NCBI GenBank assembly: GCA_020633075.1
Contig: JACKEI010000002.1
Span: forward strand, 434,001 to 498,000
Direction: 5' to 3'
DNA length: 64,000 bases
Source: Sandaracinaceae bacterium
GTDB taxonomy: Bacteria; Myxococcota_A; Polyangia; Polyangiales; Houyiibacteriaceae
Shown here: piece by piece, positions 47,800 through 56,169 of the stretch
Position numbering within the stretch: the stretch's first letter is position 1
Layout: each line of letters opens with the position of its first letter
The notes under the pieces: model-generated
Told to the model about the DNA's origin: nothing
Seen by the model: only the letters and a program-made list of their open reading frames with translations
The model's database searches: none
Position numbers and translations under genes: made by a program

Positions 47800-49026
47800 C
47801 TAGGGCTCGTCGGGGTCTCGGCGCACCGGGACCATCTCGCGGCTGACCCCCTCGAAGCCCCTCGCGGGGCGCTGGTCGACGAGCCTCGCGCGCTCGATCG
47901 CCCGTTCCCCGAAGCGCGCTCGCAGCTCGGCGCTGACCGCCTCGAGCCGCTCCCGCTTTTCGCGCGCCGGGTCCACGAAGAGCGGGGTGGCCGGATCGTC
48001 GGTGAGTCCGGAAGCGCTCACCCCAGTGAGGCGCACCCCCCGCTCGAGGTGGTCGAAGCGGCCGAGCAGCGCGCGGGCGGCGTCGTACAGCGTGTCGGTG
48101 TCGCGCGCCGGCGTGTCCAGCTGCTGCTGGCGCGAGCGCAGCGTGTGGTCGTGGTACTTCACCTTCAGGGTGAGCACCGTGGTGTAGAGCCCGGCGCGCG
48201 TGAGCCGGCTGGCGACCCGCGCGCACTGCTCGAGGATGGGCGTCAGCAGCGCCTCGCGCCCGCGCAGGTCGGTCTCGAAGGTGTGCTCGGCGCCCACCGA
48301 CTTGGCCTCGCGGTCGGACTCCACGGCGCGCTCGTCCTGGCCCCGCGCGAGGCGCCTGAGGTGCGGGCCTTGTGTGCCGAGCAGCGCGCTCAGCCGGGCG
48401 TCGCTCGCCGCGGCCAGGTCTTCGAAGCGCTGAAACCCCGCGGCGCGCAGCTTCTGGGCGCCGACCTTGCCCACGCCCCACATGCGCTCCACCGGCAGCG
48501 GCGCCAAGAACGTGCGAATGGCGTCGTCGTCGCGGGGCACCACCGTCACTCCGTCGGGCTTGTTCATGTCGCTCGCGAGCTTGGCGAGGAACTTGTTGGA
48601 CGCGACCCCGGCGCTGGCGGTCAGCCCCAGCTCCGCGCGGATCTCGGCGCGGATACGCTCCGCGATGACCTCCCCCGATCCGAACAGGCGCTCGCTGCCC
48701 GTGACGTCCAAGAAGGCCTCGTCCAGCGAGAGCCCTTCGATGTCGGGCGTGTAGCGGCCGAAGATGGCGAACACGCCCGCGCTCACCTCCACGTAGCGGG
48801 CCATGCGCGGTGGGACGACGACGGCGTGCGGGCAGCGCTGCAGCGCCTCCACCATCGACATGGCCGAGCGCACGCCGAAGGGACGCACCTCGTACGAGGC
48901 CGCCGCGACCACGCCGCGCTTGCCGCCGCCACCGACGATGAGCGGCTTGCCACGCAGCGCAGGGTCGTCGTGTTGCTCGACCGAAGCGTAGAACGCGTCC
49001 ATGTCGATGTGCAGGATGGTGCGCAC
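47800..49026 (-). CDS. dinB: DNA polymerase IV (Y family)
   Basis: Error-prone translesion polymerase of 408 residues. Metal-binding Asp8 lies in ILHIDMDAFYASVEQ and the catalytic pair Asp102/Glu103 in SLDEAFLDV. The helix-hairpin-helix region GVGKVGAQKLRAAGF follows, then the little-finger domain. There is no obvious C-terminal clamp-binding peptide beyond the final FEGVSREM stretch. It begins four bases after the CapA-like gene ends, so it is probably cotranscribed with it. No LexA-type box was recognised upstream. Confidence 0.96.
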   Translation of the reverse strand: MRTILHIDMDAFYASVEQHDDPALRGKPLIVGGGGKRGVVAAASYEVRPFGVRSAMSMVEALQRCPHAVVVPPRMARYVEVSAGVFAIFGRYTPDIEGLSLDEAFLDVTGSERLFGSGEVIAERIRAEIRAELGLTASAGVASNKFLAKLASDMNKPDGVTVVPRDDDAIRTFLAPLPVERMWGVGKVGAQKLRAAGFQRFEDLAAASDARLSALLGTQGPHLRRLARGQDERAVESDREAKSVGAEHTFETDLRGREALLTPILEQCARVASRLTRAGLYTTVLTLKVKYHDHTLRSRQQQLDTPARDTDTLYDAARALLGRFDHLERGVRLTGVSASGLTDDPATPLFVDPAREKRERLEAVSAELRARFGERAIERARLVDQRPARGFEGVSREMVPVRRDPDEP

Positions 49027-49030
49027 GCGC

Positions 49031-50287
49031 TCAGCGTAGCGTGACCTCGGGGCCCAGCGCCCGCGCGATGATCGGTCGTCGCTCGGCGTGCACCTCGTCG
49101 GGCATGTCCGACAGCGCGCGCACCCGGATCAGGTGAGGCAGCGTCCCGCCGCTCTCCCGGTGCGCGAGCCAGTTGTTGTCGGTGAAGAGCGGGATGGCGT
49201 GCAGAGGCGCGATGCGCACCCGCTCGGCCACCAGCGACACCTCCACCTCGAGCAGCACCGCGTCGAGCGCGTCGGGGACCTCGTTGGCGGGGTGCCGCAC
49301 GGAGCGGGGAGGGTGCCCGGCACGGTAGGCGCGGCCCATGCCGGACACGAAGTTGCCGAGCGAGTAGGCGACCACGGCGTCACCGCGCGGGCTCTCGCGG
49401 CGCTCGACGCTGTGCAGCACATGGGGCCCGGTACCCAGCACCACGTCTGCGCCGGCTTCCACGAGAGCGTCCGCCAGGCGCCGCAGGTCGCTGCGCGGCC
49501 CCGGCGAGAAGTCGCGGCCCCAGTGCACCGCTACGACCAAGACGTCCGCGTGAGGGCGGGCGGCTCGCAGCGCGCTCAGCGCCAGCGGGCGTCGCGCCAG
49601 GTGCGCGGCCACGAAGGGAGGGTCATCGCTCGCGCGGCGGTTGAAGCTGTCGGTGAAGGAGAAGAACGCCACGCGGCAGCCACCGCGCGTGATCCACGCC
49701 GGCGCGAAGGCCTCCGTCTCGGTCTCGCCCGCGCCCGCGTAGGCGACGCCCACTCGCGTCAGCTCCGTGGTCGTGCGGCGCAGCCCGTCGTGGTCTTGGT
49801 CGTACGAGTGGTTGTTGGCCAGGCTCACGACGTTCACCCCTGCCGCTCGCAAGGCGTCGGCGAGCGGCGGTGTGGTCCCCAACACCGGGGGGCTCGCCGG
49901 GTGCTCGGGGTCGAGGCGCGGCCAGCCCCGGTGCAGCTCGCGGCGGTCTTGCACCAGCGGGTGCTCGAGGTTCACGTAGGCGAGCGCGTCGGGTCGCGTG
50001 CGTCGCGTCTGCGCGTAGCCGGCGAGGAGAGACGTGTAGCCGCTCGGTCCCTCCGCGAGCACCGCCTCGGTGGCGACCTGGTTGAGCACGAGGTCGCCCG
50101 TCGCCAGGAGCTCAAGCGCGCACCCCGCCGCGGGCCCCTCGGCCTCGCCCTCGGTCCCGCTCTGCTCCCGCTCGCCCGCGGGGTCCCCCACACGGGGGGC
50201 GGGCACGCGCTCCGCACGCACGTCGTGGCTACACGCGCAGAGCAGACAGACCGCGCTGAGGAGCGCGCTGCGGCTCGTGTGTCTCAC
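49031..50287 (-). CDS. CapA-family lipoprotein (poly-gamma-glutamate synthesis type)
   Basis: Exported protein of 418 residues with signal and lipobox (LLCAC, Cys19). The CapA domain (about 55-370) shows ELLATGDLVLNQ at the first metal site, NVVSLANNHSYDQDHDGLRRT (about 152-172), VAVHWGRDFSPGP (near 253) and GTGPHVLHSVERRE (near 285). This calcineurin-like phosphoesterase-related family is best known from capsule synthesis in Bacillus, but many members have unknown roles. GTG 50287 overlaps the stop of the outer-membrane barrel gene (GTGA), so the two are coupled. Confidence 0.88.
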   Translation of the reverse strand: MRHTSRSALLSAVCLLCACSHDVRAERVPAPRVGDPAGEREQSGTEGEAEGPAAGCALELLATGDLVLNQVATEAVLAEGPSGYTSLLAGYAQTRRTRPDALAYVNLEHPLVQDRRELHRGWPRLDPEHPASPPVLGTTPPLADALRAAGVNVVSLANNHSYDQDHDGLRRTTTELTRVGVAYAGAGETETEAFAPAWITRGGCRVAFFSFTDSFNRRASDDPPFVAAHLARRPLALSALRAARPHADVLVVAVHWGRDFSPGPRSDLRRLADALVEAGADVVLGTGPHVLHSVERRESPRGDAVVAYSLGNFVSGMGRAYRAGHPPRSVRHPANEVPDALDAVLLEVEVSLVAERVRIAPLHAIPLFTDNNWLAHRESGGTLPHLIRVRALSDMPDEVHAERRPIIARALGPEVTLR

Positions 50288-51915
50288 CGAAAGGCGTAGC
50301 CCAGCGTGAGCGTGATACGGAAGTAGCTGTCCTGGACGGCGTCGCGGAGCCCCCCGGACACGCGGCGTGCGCCGCTGCTGCCGTCGGGGAGCGTGGGCCA
50401 GGGCTCCCACAGCGCGTCGGGTGCGCAGCCGCCGCTCGCGTCCGGGGCGGCGCAGGCGGTCTGGCCACGGAACACCGTCTGGAAGCGGAAGAACTCGGCA
50501 CCCAGGCCCACGTACATGCCGGGGGCGACATAGGGCATCTCCGTGCGGAGCTCCCCAGAGATGCGCACCCCGCGGATGTTGTAGGTCTCTTGGCCCCAGA
50601 TGGCGAGCGCGTCCTTCCCGATCTGCGTCCCGAGGCGGTAGTGGAAGCGGCCCACGAAGCTCAAGTAGACCGGGACGATGCCGACCTCCAGGCCCGTGCC
50701 GAGGTGCAGCTGACGGTAGCGCATGGGCGGCAGGATCTGGTCGGCGCGCACCCGCTGCAGGCCATCGGTGTCGAACGCGAAGCTGAAGATGCCGTAGCCG
50801 ATGTCGGCCATGAGGGTAGGGGAGTGTCGCCAGCGTCCGAAGCGGTGCCGCAGCCGAATGCCCATGTCGAGGTCCGACGTGCGGGAGCTCAGGGTCACCA
50901 CGCCGTCTTCGTCCGTGCAGCGCGCCTCGCTGCCGAAGGGGCACGCGTCGAAGGTCGTGCTGAGCCCCACGCTGCTGCGATACGAGAAGTAGAAGCCGAA
51001 GAAGCCGAGCCGGTCTTGGTCCGGCAGCAGCGCTCCGGGGTAGAGCTCGAAGCGCAGCCCCAGCTCCAGGCCGCCGAGGCCCCGGCTGCTGAAGCCGCGT
51101 GGCTCCAGGATTGGCGCGTCTCCCGCGTTCCCTCCGCGCAGGGCCGGATCGACCTCCGCGGTCGCGTCGAGGTTGCGGCGCAGCGTGCTGACCAGCACCT
51201 CCATGCGGAACGCGTCCATGCGGCGCATCTCGTACGAACGTCGCCGGTCGTCAGGGGAGGCGATGACGTCCGGGTCGAGCGGCGGCGGCACTTCCACCGG
51301 TTCAGGCACCACGGGGACGTCGGGAGGGAGCTCTTCGTCGCGGGGGCCGGCGCGGGCGGGCGACGCGGTCAGGTCCAGCGGCTCGCCGAGCTGTGCATAG
51401 GCCTCTGTTTCCAAGACCGAGAGGCCGGAAGGTCGCGCGACGCGCCACGTGGCTTCCCCCACCACCTCGCCCGTGGCGCCGCTACGCACCTCTACTGTCA
51501 GGACGTAGCGGCCGCTGCGGCGGGCGATGCGCCCCGAGATGAACGCGCGGATGTCCAGGTCGCGCGCCAGCTGCACGTACTGTTCGTTCGACAGGTTGGT
51601 GGACCGGAACAGCTCCCGCGCGCGCGCCCGCGCCGCGTCGGCGTCCAGCAGCGAGAAGAGGGGGTGCTCGCCCAGGCCGACCAGGAGGTGGTTGCGCGTG
51701 GCGGCCGCGGCGATGCCCCGGAAGGGCTCCACCACGATGTGATCCGGGCCCGCCGCGGCGCCCGTCGGCTGGGCGTGTGCCGGCGCTGCGGGCTGCACAC
51801 AGGGCACGAGCAGGAGCGTCAGCACGGCGAGCAGGCGGCTGAGTCCGCGCGCTCCGCGGTGCGCAGAAGAGCCCCGCCGGGGTCCTCTCGTCAGAGCTTG
51901 TCGGCGTACCCACAC
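50284..51915 (-). CDS. predicted outer-membrane beta-barrel with CsgG/TolB-like N-terminal domain
   Basis: Protein of 543 residues. After a signal peptide (LLVPCVQPAAPAHAQP, cut near residue 49), residues about 55-165 form a domain (ELFRSTNLSNEQYVQLARDLDIRAFISGRIARRSGRYVLTVEVRSG) resembling the N-terminal domains of CsgG- or TolB-like proteins. A linker rich in Pro/Val/Glu leads to a beta-strand-rich C-terminus (from about 250) ending in LTLGYAFR, with the aromatic-plus-terminal-residue pattern of outer-membrane barrels. It is likely a surface or envelope channel; cargo unknown. Start is GTG 51915. Confidence 0.72.
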   Translation of the reverse strand: MWVRRQALTRGPRRGSSAHRGARGLSRLLAVLTLLLVPCVQPAAPAHAQPTGAAAGPDHIVVEPFRGIAAAATRNHLLVGLGEHPLFSLLDADAARARARELFRSTNLSNEQYVQLARDLDIRAFISGRIARRSGRYVLTVEVRSGATGEVVGEATWRVARPSGLSVLETEAYAQLGEPLDLTASPARAGPRDEELPPDVPVVPEPVEVPPPLDPDVIASPDDRRRSYEMRRMDAFRMEVLVSTLRRNLDATAEVDPALRGGNAGDAPILEPRGFSSRGLGGLELGLRFELYPGALLPDQDRLGFFGFYFSYRSSVGLSTTFDACPFGSEARCTDEDGVVTLSSRTSDLDMGIRLRHRFGRWRHSPTLMADIGYGIFSFAFDTDGLQRVRADQILPPMRYRQLHLGTGLEVGIVPVYLSFVGRFHYRLGTQIGKDALAIWGQETYNIRGVRISGELRTEMPYVAPGMYVGLGAEFFRFQTVFRGQTACAAPDASGGCAPDALWEPWPTLPDGSSGARRVSGGLRDAVQDSYFRITLTLGYAFR

Positions 51916-51984
51916 GGCCTATGAGGGTATCAGAGTGCTTGGGCCCGAGAAGAAATTTGCGGCGAGGCCCCGCCTTGGGGCCGC

Positions 51985-52251
51985 TCAGGCGAGGGGCCGC
52001 AGGCGCGCCTCCCCCCGTCGCTTCTTCAGCGCCCGCTCCACCCGCAGCGCCTCCCCGCGGGTCGGGTAGGGCCCGTGCAGCGCAGCGCGTGTCCAGGGGC
52101 GCCCCGCGCGCGTGCTGCGCGCTCCGCCGGCGCGCAGGCCGTTGTGCTGCGCGAGGCGCCGGTCGGGGTCGGTGGTGATGCCCACGTAGGTGCGCGCCGC
52201 AGCGGCGCTCTGCAGCACGTATACGTACCAGCCCGGAGGCGCGTCGCTCAC
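51985..52251 (-). CDS. GIY-YIG domain endonuclease-like protein
   Basis: Small protein of 88 residues composed of one GIY-YIG nuclease domain (UPF0213 type). The GIY motif is YVYVLQ (10-15 region), followed by TYVGITTDPDRRLAQHN, with Arg of the active centre, and a basic C-terminus (RVERALKKRRGEARLRPL) suited to nucleic acid binding. GTG 52251 overlaps the stop of the thioesterase gene (GTGA), so it is translated in tandem. In vivo role is unknown for this family. Confidence 0.85.
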   Translation of the reverse strand: MSDAPPGWYVYVLQSAAAARTYVGITTDPDRRLAQHNGLRAGGARSTRAGRPWTRAALHGPYPTRGEALRVERALKKRRGEARLRPLA

Positions 52252-53015
52252 GCGTCGAACACCCCGCGGTTCACCACCACGCCGTCTCCCGCGCGCACCA
52301 TCTGGAACGCGTACCGTCCCGAGCCCGCCGCGGCCACTTCGATCTCCAGGACCTCGCCCGCGAGCGTCTCGCGCTCGTAGGCCACGCTCAGCGCGCGCAG
52401 AGGACCGAGCCCCGCCGCGCGGCGGGCGTCGTCCACGAGGTCTACGTAGCGGGCTTGGTTCACGTGGCGGAACGAGTCCTGGTCGCTGGGCCGGAGCTCC
52501 ACGCGATAGGTCGGGTTGCCGGTCCACGCGGGTGTCTCGCTCGTCAAGGCGGCAGGGGCGTCGAACTCGGAGTCCACGTAGTCGCCCAAATAGGCGGGCA
52601 CCTTCGCCGGCCGTGAGGCCGCGTCCAGCAACACGATGACCGTGCGCGCACGCACCGCCACGCTGCCGTCCGCGAGGGTGATGTCGTGCGCGTAGTGCAG
52701 CGAGGAGCCACCCACGCGGATGAGGTGGGTGCGCCCGGTCCACGTGTCGGGGAAGCGCAGCGGCTTCACGTACTCGTGGGTCTGGGCGCGCACGACCCCG
52801 CGCTTGGGCATGGCCGCGTCCGTGACGCGCCCGCGCCGCCCCAGCTCCCAGCGCATGAGCTCGAAGAAGCGGGCGAACCCCGAGGGGGGCAGGCAGCCAT
52901 CCTGGCTCATCTCGTACCCCCGCAGGGGCTCGGTCACGGAGATGCGCGAGGCCGCGAGCAGCGCGCGATGCATGGCGGGGTCGGAGTGCACGGGGGTGGT
53001 ATACGCGATGTCCAT
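52248..53015 (-). CDS. double hotdog acyl-ACP/acyl-CoA thioesterase-like protein
   Basis: Protein of 255 residues with two tandem hotdog units, as in acyl-ACP thioesterases. The first contains GYEMSQDGCLPPSGFARFFELMRWEL, then YVKPLRFPDTW and LHYAHDITLADGS. The second contains YRVELRPSDQDSFRHVNQARYVDLVDDARR, a usual thioesterase signature. It probably releases a fatty acid from carrier protein or CoA. ATG 53015 starts at MDIAYTTPVHSD; an upstream ATG 53054 would prepend Cys/Arg-rich residues. It is divergent from the enoyl-CoA isomerase-like gene. Confidence 0.82.
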   Translation of the reverse strand: MDIAYTTPVHSDPAMHRALLAASRISVTEPLRGYEMSQDGCLPPSGFARFFELMRWELGRRGRVTDAAMPKRGVVRAQTHEYVKPLRFPDTWTGRTHLIRVGGSSLHYAHDITLADGSVAVRARTVIVLLDAASRPAKVPAYLGDYVDSEFDAPAALTSETPAWTGNPTYRVELRPSDQDSFRHVNQARYVDLVDDARRAAGLGPLRALSVAYERETLAGEVLEIEVAAAGSGRYAFQMVRAGDGVVVNRGVFDA

Positions 53016-53106
53016 GCGCCGGACACCCCTGGGGCCGCGCACGCAGACGCACACGACCTTACACGAGGGTGCGGAGTCGCGCGCCCGGTGCTAAGAGCGG
53101 CCCACC

Positions 53107-53901
53107 ATGGAACAAGGAGCCCCGGTGAGCCTCAGCGAGAAGATCCAAGTCAGCACGGACGCAGGCGTACGCGAGATTGTCATCGCGCGTCCCGAGACCA
53201 AGAACTCCCTGCTGGTCACCATGTACGAGGCGTTCACGCAGGCTCTGCTGGACGCCGAGCGTGACCCCGAGGTGCAGGTCATCCTCGTGCGCGGCGAGGG
53301 CGGGCAGTTCAGCAGCGGCAACGACCTCAAGGACTTCCTCGAGAACGCGCCGGACGGCCCCGAGAGCCCGGTGTTCCGCTTCATGCACGTCATCGCCGCG
53401 TGCAAGAAGCCCATCGTCGCGGCCGTGGACGGCTTTGCCGTGGGCATCGGCAGCACGCTCCTGCTGCACTGCGACGTGGTGTACGCCGCTCCCGAGACGC
53501 AGTTCATCCTGCCGTTCGTCAACCTGGCGCTGTGCCCCGAGGCGGGCTCGGCTCTGGTGCTACCCAAGGTGGCGGGCCACCGTCGCGCCGCGGAGGTCTT
53601 CTTCTTCGGCGAGCCCTTCGACACGGCCCTGGCGCTGGAGCTCGGACTGGTGAGCCGCGTCGTGCCGGCGGACGAGCTCCTCGAGTTCGCTCGCAAGCGC
53701 GCCCGACGCCTGGCAGACAAGCCCCAGCGCGCGCTGGTGGCCACCAAGCAGCTGCTCAAGCGTCACAGCGCCGCGGAGCTGAACGCTCACATCGACGCGG
53801 AGGCCGTGCTCTTCTGCGACCTCCTCAAGAGCGACGAGCTCAAGGAGGCCATCGGCGCCTTCTTCGAGAAGCGCAAGCCGGACTTCAAGCGCTTCCGCTG
53901 A
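53107..53901 (+). CDS. enoyl-CoA hydratase/isomerase family protein, probably isomerase type
   Basis: Crotonase-fold protein of 264 residues. The oxyanion region is visible as FSSGNDLKDF (near 79) and AVDGFAVGIGSTLLLHCD (about 103-120). The first catalytic Glu of true hydratases (GGGCEL position) is replaced by Thr. The second acidic position is kept in LALCPEAGS (near 138-146). This fits delta3-delta2-enoyl-CoA isomerases, which need only one Glu. It likely acts in unsaturated fatty acid degradation. Its 3' end overlaps the convergent esterase gene by 17 bases. Confidence 0.88.
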   Translation: MEQGAPVSLSEKIQVSTDAGVREIVIARPETKNSLLVTMYEAFTQALLDAERDPEVQVILVRGEGGQFSSGNDLKDFLENAPDGPESPVFRFMHVIAACKKPIVAAVDGFAVGIGSTLLLHCDVVYAAPETQFILPFVNLALCPEAGSALVLPKVAGHRRAAEVFFFGEPFDTALALELGLVSRVVPADELLEFARKRARRLADKPQRALVATKQLLKRHSAAELNAHIDAEAVLFCDLLKSDELKEAIGAFFEKRKPDFKRFR

Positions 53902-54988
53902 GGAGGCTGCGGGTGTGACCGAGCACCTCGGCCACCGCGACGGCAGCGACCGGGACCACGCCACCCATGGTGAAGAAGCCATGGATGATGTGGGGGTAGT
54001 CCAGGAAGACCACCGGTACTCCAGCCGCACGGAGGCGCTCGGCGTAGAGCACGCCTTCGTCTCGCAGAGGGTCGCTGGCCACCACGACGATGGCCGGCGC
54101 GAGCCCGGACAGGTCCTCGGTCAGCAGCGGTGATACGCGCGTGTCGCGGTGCTTCGCGCTGTCGTCGATGTACTGCGCCATGAACCAGTCGATGGTGGCC
54201 TGCTCGAGGCCGAAGCCGACGCCGAAGCGGTCGCTGGACGCGTAGTGGTTCTCGAGGTCCAGGCCGGGGTAGACGAGCACCTGCAGCGCGGGCGGCGTCT
54301 CGCCACGCGCCAGGGTCTGCTGAGCGACGACGGCGCTGAGCTTGCCGCCCGCGCTGTCGCCCATGACGGCCATGCGCGTGGGGTCGAAGGTGAGCGCCTT
54401 GGCGTTGGCCACCAAGTAGGACCACGCCGCCAGGCAGTCCTCCGCCGAGGTCGGCGCGGGATGCTCCGGCCCCATGCGGTAGTCCACGCTGGCGACGGGG
54501 AAGCCGGTCTGCGCCGCGATGTCGCGGCACACGGAGTCATAGCCTTCTACGTCACCCACGGTGAAGCCGCCCCCGTGGAAGAACACGATGGCCGGGCCGG
54601 GCGCGCTCACGGGCAGCGGGTAGTGCACGCGCACCAGCACTTCACCGGCCGGCGCGGAGCCGCTGGCCGGGACGGGGACCTGGATGTCCAGGCTGGTGGC
54701 CATGGGCACAGGCGCCGGGCTGAGCATGTGCAGCAGCCCGCGGTAGGCCTGACGCGCGGCACGCACGCTCTGGGATTGCAGCGGCGGCCGGAGCGCGTTG
54801 ACGCCCAGCAGCGCCTGGAACTGCGCGTGCAAGGTGGCGCGCGCCGAGGGCGTGGTGGGCAGTGCGCGTGCAAGCGCGAGCTGGGCTCGGACGGGCAGCC
54901 GCATCAGGCCGAAGGCGGCGGCCCGCTCGAGGCGCGCCTGCACGGATGGGGTGGTTGGTTTCGGCACGCGCCGGTTGTACCAGGGCAC
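53885..54988 (-). CDS. alpha/beta hydrolase of hormone-sensitive lipase type
   Basis: Carboxylesterase or lipase of 367 residues. The oxyanion motif is HGGG in IVFFHGGGFTVGD (near 134-146), the nucleophile is Ser in GDSAGGKLSAVV (near 212), and the Asp-His pair lies in ASDPLRDEGVLYAE and IHGFFTM (near 301 and 335). An N-terminal helical cap precedes it (MRLPVRAQLALARALPTTPS). It lacks a signal peptide. It ends within the last 17 bases of the enoyl-CoA isomerase-like gene and is divergent from the type III export gene. Confidence 0.92.
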   Translation of the reverse strand: MPWYNRRVPKPTTPSVQARLERAAAFGLMRLPVRAQLALARALPTTPSARATLHAQFQALLGVNALRPPLQSQSVRAARQAYRGLLHMLSPAPVPMATSLDIQVPVPASGSAPAGEVLVRVHYPLPVSAPGPAIVFFHGGGFTVGDVEGYDSVCRDIAAQTGFPVASVDYRMGPEHPAPTSAEDCLAAWSYLVANAKALTFDPTRMAVMGDSAGGKLSAVVAQQTLARGETPPALQVLVYPGLDLENHYASSDRFGVGFGLEQATIDWFMAQYIDDSAKHRDTRVSPLLTEDLSGLAPAIVVVASDPLRDEGVLYAERLRAAGVPVVFLDYPHIIHGFFTMGGVVPVAAVAVAEVLGHTRSLLSGSA

Positions 54989-55040
54989 GGCGCGGGAGGT
55001 AAGCCGCTACTGCGCGCGGGCCACCCGGGCGGACAGCCTT

Positions 55041-55097
55041 GGGGTGCACCCCCGGGCGCCCCGTGACACCTTCGGAGCCCGGCTGGGGGTGAACCCC
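55041..55097 (+). promoter_or_regulatory. repeated palindrome before the type III export gene
   Basis: Two near-identical palindromes, GGGGTGCACCCC (55041-55052) and GGGGTGAACCCC (55086-55097), lie 45 bases apart, about four helical turns. The second sits in a larger hairpin CTGGGGGTGAACCCCAG (55083-55099) and ends 16 bases before the GTG start. Operator or leader-RNA hairpin are both possible. No regulator is assigned. Confidence 0.4.
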
Positions 55098-55113
55098 AGA
55101 GGACCGTGAGCCC

Positions 55114-56169
55114 GTGAGCGAGAAGACCGAGCAAGCCACTGAGAAGAAGCTGCGGGAGGCCCGCAAGCGCGGCCAGGTGCCCAAGAGCCGAGAGCTGTCC
55201 TCGGCCGTGGTGCTCTTGACGCTGACGGTGGCCCTCGTGTCCGCCGCAGCACCACTCCAGGCCGGCTTCGGCACCCTCTTCGATCTCTCGCTGGCCAGCA
55301 TGCACGAGGGGCCAGACGCGACCTTGCGCGCGCTGCGTGCCTCGCTGGCGCTGGCGAGCTCGCTCGTGTTGCCGGTCCTGCTCGCCGGGATGTTCAGCGG
55401 TGTGGCGCTCACCTTCTTGCAGGTGGGGCCCCTGCTCACCTTCGAGCCCATCGCGCCGGACTTCACCCGCCTTGATCCAGTCAAGGGGCTGCGCCAGGTG
55501 TTCTCGCTCAAGCGCCTGGTCGAGCTGCTCAAGTCCCTCGCGCTCCTGGCCATCGTCGTGGGGGTCGCGTGGTACACGATGCGCGCGGCGCTGCGCGGCA
55601 TGCTCGCGCTGGTGCTCGCGCCGGGTCACGCCGTGCTCCACAGCCTGGGGCTCGTGGGGGAGCAGCTCTTCATGCGCGTCGGGCTCGCGCTGCTCGGCGT
55701 GGGAGTGCTGGACTTGCTCTACCAGCGCTGGCAATTCCAGCGCGACCAGCGGATGAGCAAGGACGAGGTCAAGCGCGAGTACAAGAGCGCGGAGGGCGAC
55801 GGGCAGCTCAAGCACGAGCGCAAGCGCGTGCACCAGGAGATCGTCGAGCACCAGACGCTCGAGCAGGTGCGCGGCGCGGACGCGCTGATCGTCAACCCCA
55901 CGCACCTCGCGGTCGCCATCCACTACGACCAGGATGGGGAGGGCGCGCCCGAGGTCCTCACCAAGGGCGCCGACCACCTGGCGCAGAAGATGATCGCGGC
56001 GGCGCGGGAGGCAGGGGTGCCCGTGCTGCGTGACGTGCCTCTCGCCCGCAGCCTGTACGAGCTGTCCATCGGCGAGGAGATCCCCGAGGCCCTCTACGAC
56101 GCCGTCGCCGCCATCTTGCAGGTGGCGTGGCAGGAGCGCGAGGCCGCCGAGGAGCCGGAGCTGCCGTGA
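55114..56169 (+). CDS. type III secretion export-switch protein (SctU/FlhB family)
   Basis: Inner-membrane component of the type III export gate, 351 residues. It has the N-terminal SEKTEQATEKKLREARKRGQ, membrane helices (about 30-50, 80-100, 138-155 and 180-200), a cytosolic linker, and the conserved autocleavage site NPTH (261-264) in ALIVNPTHLAVAIHYD. Cleavage there switches substrate class. No other secretion or flagellar gene is adjacent. The GTG start at 55114 is used. The stop overlaps priA as GTGA, an unexpected coupling. Confidence 0.93.
   Translation: MSEKTEQATEKKLREARKRGQVPKSRELSSAVVLLTLTVALVSAAAPLQAGFGTLFDLSLASMHEGPDATLRALRASLALASSLVLPVLLAGMFSGVALTFLQVGPLLTFEPIAPDFTRLDPVKGLRQVFSLKRLVELLKSLALLAIVVGVAWYTMRAALRGMLALVLAPGHAVLHSLGLVGEQLFMRVGLALLGVGVLDLLYQRWQFQRDQRMSKDEVKREYKSAEGDGQLKHERKRVHQEIVEHQTLEQVRGADALIVNPTHLAVAIHYDQDGEGAPEVLTKGADHLAQKMIAAAREAGVPVLRDVPLARSLYELSIGEEIPEALYDAVAAILQVAWQEREAAEEPELP

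Noticed and set aside
45964..49044. 1,026-codon plus-strand frame opposite pyrG and dinB
   Set aside because: It runs across two well-supported genes and their gap; residues are the usual Ala/Arg/Val/Leu/His shadow. No ribosome site or motif.
51985..52251. GIY-YIG gene as a homing endonuclease or mobile element
   Set aside because: It is a short, stand-alone UPF0213-type domain coupled to a thioesterase gene with no intron or insertion features.
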